64,000 nt of DNA from Anthostomella pinea. Taxonomy: Eukaryota > Ascomycota > Sordariomycetes > Xylariales > Xylariaceae. The notes below the pieces were generated by a model. It did no database searches and was not told where the DNA came from. It saw nothing but the letters and a program-made list of their open reading frames with translations. Shown piece after piece: positions 33,348-44,158 of this stretch. The number at the start of each line of letters is the position of its first letter. Within the stretch, counting starts at the first letter, position 1. The stretch covers positions 4,774,001 to 4,838,000 of the forward strand of contig CAUWAG010000003.1 in the NCBI GenBank assembly GCA_963556695.1, written 5' to 3'. The position numbers were made by a program, and so were the translations under genes.

Positions 33348-35012
33348 TTCTGATTTCTCATCATCAGTCCTCCCGGAGGTCAATCATGAGATGAGGAAGA
33401 CGAGAAAGAGAGCCGCACAGTCAGTCGGTCGGTCTCTGTTGTATTTCTAACTTGAAGTCATTGCACGATGACTCTGTTGTACTCAGTCACCTACCTGTAA
33501 CTAAGGTGGCAGCCATGGCCTATTGAGCGAGGATATGCGTATAGGCAGCGACGGGGATGCTGTGTACCAAAAGATCCGGGGACTTCGACACTGCGGTTGT
33601 TGATTCTCCTACCTAGGCTTTGGACGCGGGAGGCCATGTTGGTTTCTGGAATCTGCAGTCATATGTACATCGACTTCACGTTCAAGCCAATGCGTCTCTG
33701 ATCATCTCCCAGTCCCAGTCCTGAACGCTTGGCCGCCACAAGCCAGTTATCCCTTTATTCCACGTATTAGTTATTATGATTTCCAAGGTAGGTACATGAA
33801 GTAGATATAGGACGAACCTGTGGTACCTTTCCCGGCACCTCTAGCCTCAAAATTTCGAAGGACTACAAGATCGATTGATAGGCCACACTTTCATAATTTA
33901 TATTCACACATGAAAATCAAAATCAGAATCAAGGGGACTTTTGTTCCACTGGAGATTTCTGTTCTCCATGAGCCCTTAGGACACCTAGAAATACGTTAGT
34001 TAGCATTGGCTTTTCTTTTCAACAAAACTATAAAGGTTGCGACCAAAGGTACTCACCTGCGTTATGGTTTAACAGATGTGCCGCCCCAGCCAAACTCCCC
34101 ACCTGGCAATGTCTTCAAACCGGGTCGGCCCGCGAAGGACCTTAAAACCAGAAGTTGGACGTGGATGAAACAAGTGCAGAGCATTAGGATCCCGCCCCAG
34201 ATGACGTATGGAAACTGGTGGTTGGTGGCTATCAATCTTGGTCGTAAAATGAGTTGCACCGTGCAATTGATGGTGAATTCCACATTCTGAACTAACCATT
34301 CGACCAGAATGGCCATCACGAGAGAGTAGAACTAGCGGTCGACAGGTGGTGCCATCTTCAAATGAGATGTATTCAGCGATGCAGGCTCTATGTTTACAAA
34401 TGACCATAAGCTAGGAAGGCTCTGCCGTCTGGAACCCCATGGCTAAACCGGTTCCCTCCCCTCATGCTGGACATCACAGGTTGTGTGGTATGCCGTCATG
34501 TCTCATGAGAAAGGGATATTATGGATGGGTCCTGGGGTATTTGGCCAACAATTTCCTTCTGATCTTCCATATATTCCTAACGAGGTTCGTTGACATGACC
34601 TTCCAATCAACACTCGCATCCCAATCGCATGCGTACCGCTCGGCCCTCCACTGATACGCAAATCCTATGCGGGTTGTACGCAAAAATAATGTTAGGCGGC
34701 AACCAATTCTGCCAAAATGCTCGCGTCATCGTATCGTAGTCGACGGCCCTCCAAGGAATACGCCCTTTGAAATCCACACATTTGTGAATATTGGAGGGCA
34801 TCTGACAATATCTGCATGAAGTTCCATCGCCCAGGCCAGACCGCCTAAATGCCGTCCATTCTCGGGACAAAACCAGGCAGGTTGGCTGGCGAATAACGAA
34901 GGAGCGTGGCGGGGATTTGAGCCAATGGGGGTATCTTGGTGGGTGAAGACAAAAAGAAAGAACGCGTTTCATCACCAGCGCGTCAAAGGCGTTGGTGTAC
35001 CGATCCAGTCAT
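33348..35012. other. Intergenic stretch without recognised features
   Basis: Between the 3' ends of VMA21 and the DUF2406 gene I see only short, mutually overlapping frames on both strands around 34.0-34.4 kb and no repeat structure. Confidence 0.5.
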
Positions 35013-36426
35013 CTACGACTTCTTGCTGCTGAATCGTCGGAGAAGCCAACTCTTCCGTTTCTCTCCAGCTTCCGGGCGTTGTTGAGCGTTTCCACTCGCG
35101 GGTGCTGTTTTGGAGGGCTTCCTCAACATGCTTCCGTTCTCCTTTCTGGTAACAGGTGGCGTGCTTGCTTGGCCATTACCGGCGCTGAAACTGGGAGCCT
35201 GGTATGTGGGCGACTGGCCAAAACTAATACCGTAGTCATTGGTAGGCTCCTGGCGTTTCGGTGGCGAACGACGGTCGATCGAACTGTTCTCACTACTAGT
35301 GGGATCGGTTTGGTAACCAGCCGGTTCGCCCATGCTGCCACTCCCAGAAGCTGTCGCAACTGTCTCGTATGATCGATGGTTATTCGGCATAGGGTAGACG
35401 TTTCGGTCGGCCGGCGCACGCGGGGCTTGAATGTACGGTTCGGAATGGTTTCGCGAATACCGGTTCCGAGGACCCACGGCTGCATTCCCGTACGGACCGC
35501 CATCGAACCCATCATGGTAACTGTCTTTTGGACCCGCCATCATTGCCGACTGTCTGGTATCGAGCATCATGCTGTCTGGCCGCATCGTCGAGGCCGGTCG
35601 GCCGCCGTAATAGCTGTCTTGGGGGAAGCGGGGCCCATTATCTGCATAAGGTTTGTGAGATAGAGTCAATGTAGGGTGTGGGGGTGCGGCGATGCTCACT
35701 TCCGTAGTAGCTACTCCGTCTGTTCCAGTTGGCCATTGAGTCTGTATCCGCCTTGATGACCGAATTGCGGTTATAGCCGCCATCGATAGCAGCCTCGAAG
35801 CTCCTAATCGTATCTAACGGGCGTTCCCATCGATTCCGCGTCGGGTTCGATCGGTCTGGATCAGCTGGAATGCGGATTAGCACCTATGCGACTGGGACTC
35901 GAGGACGACAAAACTAACAGATTAGGTTGCCAGCGAAGTCCTTATGCTGAACTGATCGCAACGGAGCCATCTGAATTTCCTCCTGCTGCGCCTGCATGGC
36001 TAACATTGGTGTCAGCAATAGCCACAACCTACCACGTACCTAGTATTCAGACGTGTGGAGGAGTCGACAAGGGCGCTTACCAGGCTCTTGTTCGGTCATA
36101 GCCATTCTAGGGTCGGCGTGGGTATGTAGCCTCTTTGATTCCTTCTCGGCAGACGACTCTTGGAGACCGACCTTCTGTTGGTGGCTGTTTGCGCTCTTCT
36201 GGGACTTGTCAGATCGGAAGCTGAAGGCTCTGGATTTAGGCCGGGTTCGCTCTTGTTTCTGTACCTGGGAAGACTGGGACGGCTGAGACTGATGCTGCTG
36301 ATAAGGCTGCGGTTGGTGGTGTCGAGGCACTGGTGGCTGCTGCTGCTGGAAGGATGCGTGTTGCTGGCCCTGCTGTTGCGGCGGTGGAGCAGGCAGCGGA
36401 TGAGGGTTGTAGTGTCGGGACGCCAT
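35013..36426 (-). CDS. DUF2406 family protein
   Basis: Exons are 36426-36081, 35999-35919, 35864-35700 and 35641-35013 (1221 bases, 406 residues), all with GT-AG introns and matching phases. The N-terminus is rich in P, Q and H (PPQQQGQQHASFQQQQPPVP). It is followed by the DUF2406 core: RPKSRAFSFRSDKSQKS, then SSAEKESKRLHTHADPRMAM, then AMQAQQEEIQMAPLRS, HKDFAGNLI, DPDRSNPTRNRWERPLDTIR and SFEAAIDGGYNR. The rest is a disordered, S/P/Y-rich tail ending in a basic patch (RKSWLLRRFSSKKS). The family is restricted to fungi and has no assigned biochemical function. No membrane segment is visible. The basic C-terminus may contact membranes or nucleic acid, but that is inference. Confidence 0.85.
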
Positions 36427-37538
36427 TCTGTCCGATGGGGAGAGCGCCCTATGTTTTATTGCTGTATCTCAGGATCCCTGAATCCCTGGAAAGGACCGAC
36501 CAGCCTGGTGGGGATCTGGAGAGGTGGGAAAGTGGACCGGAGGCGGATCGTTTCGATAGTGCAGTCGTCGTGGGTTCAAGGGGCAGGGAGCGATCGTGGG
36601 ATTAGATAAGTCGTGGTTTCCCGTCGCTATCAACTATCAACACGGCGGACTTGCCTGTTCGTGGACGGCGTGAAATGGTTCTGGGAAGGCCCGGGTAGAG
36701 GTTCCTGAAGGGGAGCACACCGCGTTGCCTGGATAAGACGGCCGCCGTCAGGAAGAAAGCCCTTGTTGAGAGCTGTGGTCCCAGCAGTCAGGTCGAGTGA
36801 GTGCGACTGGGGCGTCGTAGGTACGGCAAGGTAGGTACAACTGGTGAATCAATCCCCTCTCTACCTCTCTTTTTCTTGTGGACCAAAGGTGTCAACGGGC
36901 AGGGCAGTCTGAACACAGGCGAGGACAAGACGTGGAGAAGCTTGTCCTAGCAACACGACAGGCTGAAATCAGAAAGACAATGGCGGATGGACTGGTGATG
37001 GTTTGTTGCCGGATGCTGCGGGTGTACGGTACTGATAGCAGTTGCAGGGGCCCGATGTGGTGCTGAGCTGTGGGCTGGCTGACTGGACAGCTGGACTCAG
37101 GCTGCGTTGTGTGGTAATCGTGTGGTGCGGGCTGGCGGGTTGGCGCTTGTTGTGGACAGTGGAGCTGGAGGAGGAGAGGATCTGCTGCGTACCTAGCAAC
37201 GAGTCCCGAGCCTTGTCGTCTCAGGATGGGAATTATCAAGGAAGTGCCAGTTTCGCGTGGCTGTAGGCGGGCTGGGCTGGCTGGCTGGGTGCCGGGGGCG
37301 TGCAGCAGGATTCTCTAGGTAGCCTCTAGGCGGCTAGGCCCCTACTAGGCGGGTGCTAGAGAGCAGGTTCAATGGTCTGAATGGTGCAGACGGGAACGAC
37401 TGCGCCCTCGAAGAGTCGAGAGTACCTGGCCGGCCTGGCTGCAACGCACCATAATGTAGGTACTAGGTACCAGCCGACACAACAGTGACAACCTGTGAAC
37501 ACTAATGACACCGCTGTGATCTGCCAATCAAGTTTACC

Positions 37539-38201
37539 TCAGACTCCGGCGCCTTGGCGATCCTGTTCAGTGGGACCGGTAACTGTCCGTCGCGATGGCC
37601 AACTTGCACTTCTCGATGTTATCAGTGATCTTTTCGACCTTGAAAAGCTTTGCTGCTTGACTCGGATGGAGCGCCGAATATGAAATATCCAGAGCAAGCT
37701 CGCAATTGACTTCCAACGTTGGCGGGGAGGCTTGCGAAGGTTTGGCGTGACGTCAATTAGCGACCTCAATGTTTCAGAAGCGACCGTTGGAAAGCCTGAA
37801 AAGGTTCCAGCCGTCCCTTCTGTCACCTGGGGGACAATCGAGATAGCCCTCGCACACGACACTGTTTGAGATATACCGAAATGTCCGGCTCTGTTAGTGT
37901 GCCGGGAAAGCATGCAGCTTTCGGCGTCCGTGATGTTGGCCAAAGTTTCGTTCCCGTATTCAAAGTAACGAGTGTGGACGTTGAGGGTGCGAAATGGAGA
38001 CAAAGACTGGAAGACAAGTGACAGATCTCTGAGAGTGTCAACAGGAAGGAGAAGAATGGAGTAGTGATGAATCCTCGAGGAGGCGAAGTCGACTCGTGTG
38101 GCCTGATGATGGAATGGCTCGATTGTTTTGGTACATGCGATTCGCCATAGTGCACACAAGTCACTGATGATCTCTGATGACAATTGCCCCTCTAAGCCCA
38201 T
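37539..38201 (-). CDS. Hypothetical protein, possibly F-box-like; weak
   Basis: An uninterrupted frame of 220 residues starts MGLEGQLSSEIISDLCALW. The opening (LSSEIISDL) and later segments such as LRDLSLVFQSLSPFRTLNVH and ETLRSLIDVTPNLRKPP loosely recall fungal F-box/leucine-rich proteins. The C-terminal third becomes very basic and loses that character, so a frameshift or missed intron is possible if the gene is real. No orthologue is recognised and the surroundings are gene-poor. It could equally be a decayed gene or a chance frame. Confidence 0.28.
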   Translation of the reverse strand: MGLEGQLSSEIISDLCALWRIACTKTIEPFHHQATRVDFASSRIHHYSILLLPVDTLRDLSLVFQSLSPFRTLNVHTRYFEYGNETLANITDAESCMLSRHTNRAGHFGISQTVSCARAISIVPQVTEGTAGTFSGFPTVASETLRSLIDVTPNLRKPPRQRWKSIASLLWIFHIRRSIRVKQQSFSRSKRSLITSRSASWPSRRTVTGPTEQDRQGAGV

Positions 38202-40763
38202 GGCATGTGTGGCCTCTTGGAGTTTCACTGGTCGGGGCGTATTTACATATTACCTTATCAGGACGCACACCCGACGACGTGTTGCATTTATTACCCTCAT
38301 ACCACGCGGCTTGCCGGCGCCTGCCGACACCAAGGTAAGGGAGGCCCCTATGTACCTTTTTAGCATCGTTGAGTTCGCGAGAGCTCTGTTGGCTTACTAC
38401 TTTACCTACAGCGCGTAAGAGTACTATCACTTACCCTGTCATCGTTCCTATATACTGCGGGATTTGCTTCATGGAAGAAATCCCACAATCTGTGCCGGCG
38501 CATAGTAGTATCTAATAATAATATACATATTCTTTTTTAAGAGCATGCAGCGGTCGGGTTGTCGGGTTGTCGGGTTGTCGGGTGTGCCCCAGTGCAGATC
38601 AGTGATCTTCTCGAAAGCGTACCTTAAGTGGGGTGGCTCATGCACGGGCCAAGGAATGAGGAACATTGAATGCTGGAATACGAATCCCACTGCCACTGCC
38701 AACTGGGCTCAATGCCACCCCACCCCTTGGTTTTATCGAATTGTTTCCCCCTCCACTGTCCAGACCGCAACTCGCGTTCATATCAATCATGACGGAAAAT
38801 GTCCAGATAAGGAAAGGGCTCCTCGACCCAGCCCCCAACCAAGCTCATCATGTCAGAGCACTCGACCGCCGGTGACCACGCTTCGGCTTGACAGCTTGCG
38901 AGGGGTTTGGGCCGAGACAGCCGATTACAACATGATGAAAATCTGCGCGATTCAAGATACCTGGAGGCTGGAGAGACATGCCACGTTGACAGCCGAGGAT
39001 AACGGAAAAAACCTGTCATGGCTGTCATGGCTGCGAACCTGTCAGACGTCTCCACCATCCCGCAGAGATATCCAACGTCTGAATGCCTGCCAGCAGCCTA
39101 TCAGAATTGTGGCTGCCAGCCATTGCTGTTGCAGACGTTTCGTTTCGTCTGATTTTCAATAATATCTGCAGAGCACGCTCACGTCACGTCAACACCGAGT
39201 CATAGTCGAAGCAACCTGCCGCGATTAATCGAGTGCCACGGTTTCTGTTATATATGCTGCGCTGTACATGCATGCAGGCCACCAGCTCGAATACGGAATA
39301 CGACAAAATGTACAGTTGCCCTTGGCATTACCACCATCACATGCATGGTGTATAGTGTACTGTCAATGAGTGCGTTAGAATAAGCTCGTATTGCTGCGAG
39401 ATCCACCACACTTTATTTCAAACGTCCTTCCGACTCCTGATCTACACGAAAAGTTGACCGTCAATACTCCGGATGTCCATACGAGAGGTTGTTCCAGGCC
39501 ACCTTCTAGAATAGCGTCTCTTCTAGCTTCACGCCGGCGTGGCAATCTTGAGCCCCCGTTGTCGGTCTCGCAGGTCAACATGGATAACCCCAGACTCAGA
39601 AGTATGTCTTCAACATGCGTACGGGTTTACAATTCCCGCCCGCAAATGGCCCGCACTGAAATAGCGGTGGTTTTCGCCTCCACTACGAATGCTCGATAAC
39701 GTCCTCCATCAAGCAGTGGACACAGGAACCATCACGAGCTGCAAATAACCGAATTTACCACTCTGCCACTCGATCGCTGATTATTTCACTGGTTCTCTCA
39801 CTCACTTCCCTGCCTCGTCGCACCACCTACGTCCTACGGCCATTAGGATATCTGGCTGTTCATTCAGACACCTATTTGCCTCTTGTCATCCTCCGCCTGG
39901 ACGAGATGACTTACAGAAGCCAGAAACGCTACATACGTGGCAGTCACGGCATGCGATATATCGGGTGAAGCATACCTACCTACCTACGCAAGAACGTTGT
40001 AGCTGCCAACAGTTACATGTCTTCAGCAAGGCTTCAATCACCTCCTGCCAGTACACCACCCCTTCCGATATCACATCGGCCTGGATGAACGATTACCGCC
40101 TCCCTGAGGCCGAGTAGGCGGCAGAGAGCGCGTCTTATAGGCACTTATATCTCACCTCACTCGACGACTCAGCCAGGACACGTCCCATATCTTCACAGTA
40201 CAGAGGTTTGTGTCCGTTCGAGAGACGCGTCCCTCTGGTAGGAACTGTAATCGAAAGACTCAGGATCAATACTCAAAATACCCTCAAGGGTGTCAGTTAC
40301 AATACCTTTTTCGCCTACGTCGCAGGCTATCACCCGCTAAAAAAACACTATGGACGGCAGTCGACATCTTCCTGCCTGCGATAACTTTGGCGAACGTGTC
40401 TGCCCCCAGCGGGGAGAAATCGCCCAGCAATATGGAGCTCTTTGGCCTCCCTATGAGTTCCTCTTTCCACCCAGGCGTATCCTCCGCTTCATCGCTATTC
40501 GGCGCCGGCCCAGTCCGTACAGGATCACAGCGAGGCAGATGTCTTGTTTCGGTACGTATGCATGCCCTTGCACCTCCACCCTCTTCGTGGCTGGTAATAT
40601 ACTATGCTGTCCTGGTAGAAATAGACGGACGGAGACAAACGGGGCTCGAGTGCAAAAGCAAGCGCTGACAGATCTTGATCTGTTCCCGTATATATGTATT
40701 GTCGTTGTGTGTCGGCCACCTTCCTCTGGTGATGGCTGTTATTTCCGTTGCCAACTTGATGTA
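38202..40763. other. Gene-poor stretch
   Basis: No gene is supported. Frames on the plus strand (for example 38545-39162) have no domain and overlap short repeats. A run of ACCT units lies near 39975. Confidence 0.4.
38554..38582 (+). repeat. Short tandem repeat of TCGGGTTG
   Basis: Three and a half tandem copies of the octamer TCGGGTTG. Confidence 0.85.
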
Positions 40764-41585
40764 CTACGTAGCATCTTCCTCCAGTCTTTCCAGTTCTCTC
40801 TGTATCCTACGCTCCTCCTCCTCGATACTCTGTAGCTTCCGCAACCGCTCGGATTCGAGTCGCAGTTCCTGTTGTCGCGCTAGCAGCCGTGAACGACGGG
40901 CAGCAGGTTCCTCTGAAGGGGAGGCGGGCGCTATACTTGTCTGGGCTGGAGACGACTCGCTGCTAGGTGGCAAAGGGGGCGACGGTTCCTTGTATTCTGT
41001 CTCGTAACCCCAAACCCCCTGAAATCCCGTGCCCGAAACCCCGGGGACTCCGCCAGCGCCAGTCTGGCGCTCCTTCGGCGCTAATGGTGATCTTTGCTCG
41101 TCCTTGGGCACCGCTGCCGTGGCCTCTAGCTCGGCAACTTCAGATTGCATGAGCTCCGCGCGCGCTGGACGTGTTGTCGCGGAGTCCAGCTCTGCCCTCT
41201 TCTTGGGCACCGTTGCAGTGGAGTCCAACTCGACAACGTCGGATTGCATGAGCTCAGCGCGCGCTGCATGTTTTGTCGCAGAGTCCAGCTCCGCCACGTC
41301 CTTTGCAGAGTCCAGCTCCGTCACACCCAGCGCCGCGCCGTCGAGCTCTGCCTTGCCGCCGTATTCTTGGCCGCCGTCCAGCATAACCGGGACATCTTGA
41401 CGGTTTGCCTTGGCTTTCTGCTTCTTTCGGTAGCGCCCAACAAGGTATGATCCTAAGTGTAACATAATGAGCATTGCACCCCGGGCGCCCGCCTTCGCCG
41501 GCTCTGATTTGATAGTTCCCGCTGTGCTGCTTGCTCCCTTGGGTGCTGCTCTTTGGTGTATCGCTTCCTGCTGCGCTGCTGACAC
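40764..41585 (-). CDS. Partial single-pass membrane protein with repetitive acidic tail
   Basis: The open frame encodes about 273 residues. A hydrophobic segment, GAMLIMLHLGSYLVG, is followed directly by RYRKKQKAK. A long cytosolic-type tail then carries degenerate ELDSA/AELMQS repeats. The last 50 residues form a charged coiled coil (SRLLARQQELRLESERLRKL) ending RELERLEEDAT. This layout is common in fungal plasma-membrane sensor-like or kelch-type proteins whose ectodomain precedes the membrane segment. Here no ectodomain or signal peptide can be found upstream, and the first in-frame ATG is inside the hydrophobic segment (41474). A splice acceptor-like ATTAACAG lies just upstream (about 41605), so either further exons were missed or the gene is truncated. 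Confidence 0.45.
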   Translation of the reverse strand: MSAAQQEAIHQRAAPKGASSTAGTIKSEPAKAGARGAMLIMLHLGSYLVGRYRKKQKAKANRQDVPVMLDGGQEYGGKAELDGAALGVTELDSAKDVAELDSATKHAARAELMQSDVVELDSTATVPKKRAELDSATTRPARAELMQSEVAELEATAAVPKDEQRSPLAPKERQTGAGGVPGVSGTGFQGVWGYETEYKEPSPPLPPSSESSPAQTSIAPASPSEEPAARRSRLLARQQELRLESERLRKLQSIEEEERRIQRELERLEEDAT

Positions 41586-42011
41586 TTGACATCCGTTTGA
41601 TGTTGGCTCAGACCGGCTGTTAATCGGGAGTTTGAAAGTTCAAGCTTGTCCGGGAGAGCCCGAAATGTGGTGGAGGGAAAGACACTGGGATGAGACTTGA
41701 TTGATAAAGCTGTGAAGCTGAAAGGCGGGAAGGATTCGCGTCACATGACTACCCCACAACAGATAGGGGTGGACCCTCTTCGCTTTCGTTTCTCGTTTAT
41801 GTTGTCCTGCTGCTGTCGTGGTTGTGTGGGATGACTCATGAGGCGTCTTTTGAACGGTCCATAAAAGGGGTCCGAGGGAGTTCCGGAATAGGGGCTTGAG
41901 CATTGGGGAGGCTTTGAACTAAGGACCTGAGCGACGTAGTTGTATGTATAAGCCCCATATTCCGACCTGGTCATGAGGAGGGCCAGATTACACCGAATTT
42001 CGACGAAGCTA

Positions 42012-42224
42012 CACTGAACCCTCATAAGTCTCCGTACACGACCCTTCCAGCAAGCAACGGTATAGTAATCAAATCGGAATAAGCACACCGGAATAAACAG
42101 TTTGATCTTTATTGACCATGCTTGACGCTTATTTTAGGGCGCTTATTCCAGCATTTCTAACTATCCTACTGGTGGTCTGGAATCTTGCTAACATGCGCGT
42201 ACGGAGACTTATGAGGGCTGACTG
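42012..42224. mobile_element. TA-flanked MITE, copy 1
   Basis: A 213-base element flanked by TA at both ends (42010-42011 and 42225-42226). Its left end reads CACTGAACCCTCATAAGTCT and its right end is the inverted complement with three or four differences. Inverted similarity extends inward some 80 bases, including GGAATAAGC-type words on both sides. The same terminal sequences occur in the element at 56204-56627, which shows this is a repeated family. Target dinucleotide and ends suggest a Tc1/mariner-derived non-autonomous element. Confidence 0.75.
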
Positions 42225-44158
42225 TATCTAGCCAGCCCAGTCCTTTTTACTTTGATCTGCGATGTATATGACAGGTCGACAGGAGAAACTCTGTGCTCGG
42301 TGTTGTGCTATGAGACAACCCCGGTTACGATAATACCAGCCGAGATGCTGCTCACAGGCGCAAGTATACCTCAGTACTTCAATGCTCTACCGTGCCCTGA
42401 CCCGAAGACAGCCGATGAAAACCCCTTCCTTTTCAGGGGAATAAGAATGAGTCAACTTACTGGCGGTGAATTCACTGTGACATTACCTTGGCATATACGG
42501 ACACATTGAAAAGCAGTATCATAGCCAGACCAACACCAAACACCACTGGGATTTTCGGAGTTCGTGGCTCTAGTCCAGCCGAGTGTGCAGGAAGAACCGA
42601 AGGATACCAGGCGGATAAAGTCGGGCATACCGTGGAGACTATGGTGAGAAAAGCCACGTGCGGGTGTGCGAGAACCTGAATGTGTACGATGCTGAGGCAT
42701 CGGCTGTATGAACCCCTTATTCCCGGTTTACGGGATGACAGCTCTATAGTGGCCGGTGGATACACGACACGACAAAGCCAGACACTGCGTGCGACGCGGG
42801 CTTCAGAACTGAGCCATGTTGTACGTGAAGACGAGGTGTCGCCTCTGCTTCGCATGATCCCAGCCGTGCTTAAGGCATTCAGCAGTTTCTCGAACTATCA
42901 CACTTGTTTGTCGCCGCTATCTTCTCGCACGATGCCGTTGATCACCGGGAGCTCCCGTATCGGGTTTCTCCTTCCGCAGCTACAGCTATTACAAGGAGAA
43001 AAAAATCATCCGTGCGCTTGCACTTGTTAGTACATCTGCGCACATCACAGCAAAATTCTTAATACTTAGCATTGCGCCATTATTTTGAATCTAAACACCA
43101 AGGGCAGAATCTCGAGATCCGCTTCGCTCCCTGCAAAGGGGACGAAATCAGCACTCGACGATGGCGGCCCTTACAACCCCCCAGCGATCCATCAGAGTCG
43201 CAACGGACACTGCTCAGTTCACCCGAGAACCTGAGCCTAACACTCCTTCCAACCTCGACCAGCAGAATAAGAAGAGGAAGCCTGCCAATGTCCAGGCTCC
43301 CCCGACAATTGACCTTACTGGAAAGCCCGCTACCCGATATTATGACATTGCTGTGGCTCCTCAACCCATTTTCCAGCCACAATGACGGATGGGTCACGGA
43401 CCAGGATACAAGGTACCTTGGAGCCCAACTGGTACCCGTTTGTACCAGATTCGTACCCAACTGGGATGATAGCTACTTCTGGGATGGGGACACCACCCAT
43501 CCCTTCTTTCAATCAAGCAACTTCCAGAATACAGACCAATAGCCACCATTCGTGACCCTGGTCCTTATTCTGGATACCGCTACCATAAAGCACATTGCTG
43601 CCAGCGCTTTTGCACCTCACCTAGAGGACCTTGAGCGCAAGGCCCGCATTAAGCGACCGGTCCTAGGACAGCTCGCTGGCTGCCTGGACGACTATATAAG
43701 CACTTACAGCGGACCACAACAGTCCCCAGCACCTTTTATACGCCTATCCGTGTCAAAAGCTCTAAGCCTATTGACACCACCACCACCACCAACACCACGA
43801 ACGCGTGCGGGCAAGGCCCTGGGGGGAAGTCGTCCAAGCAGGTCTCCTGGGCGGGAGTGGCCAAAGCAGGCCACGCAACAAATTCAGGGGGCAACGCTAT
43901 CACCTATGCCGGTGCCGGACCCTTCGCCCGCACGTCCCGCCCCGGGGCCTCGGCGTCTGCCCTAACCAGGGATAAGACACGAATTCTGATACGCCTAGAT
44001 AAAGATCAGTGCATGCAGAGGGAACAGCCCTTCACTCTTTGCTCTGCAATCTGCAAGGAGTTCGAAGACCTTGGGCTAGGCCTGGCTGACTTGCCAGACA
44101 TCAGCCCGACCAACACTTGTGACGGCCTGCACAGACCTTCCCACATGACAAGCGGATA

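Noticed and set aside
38545..39162. A 205-codon plus-strand frame
   Set aside because: It begins in an octamer tandem repeat, has no recognisable domain, and its cysteine- and tryptophan-rich composition looks like translated non-coding DNA.
40210..40835. Two overlapping plus-strand frames of about 150-160 codons
   Set aside because: They overlap each other in different frames, resemble no family, and run into the antisense of the coiled-coil membrane protein.
42252..42855. Protein-like frames on both strands, one with a hydrophobic segment (VVFGVGLAMILLFNVSVYA)
   Set aside because: Short, mutually overlapping and without start or splice support. They could be a decayed membrane protein but nothing confirms it.
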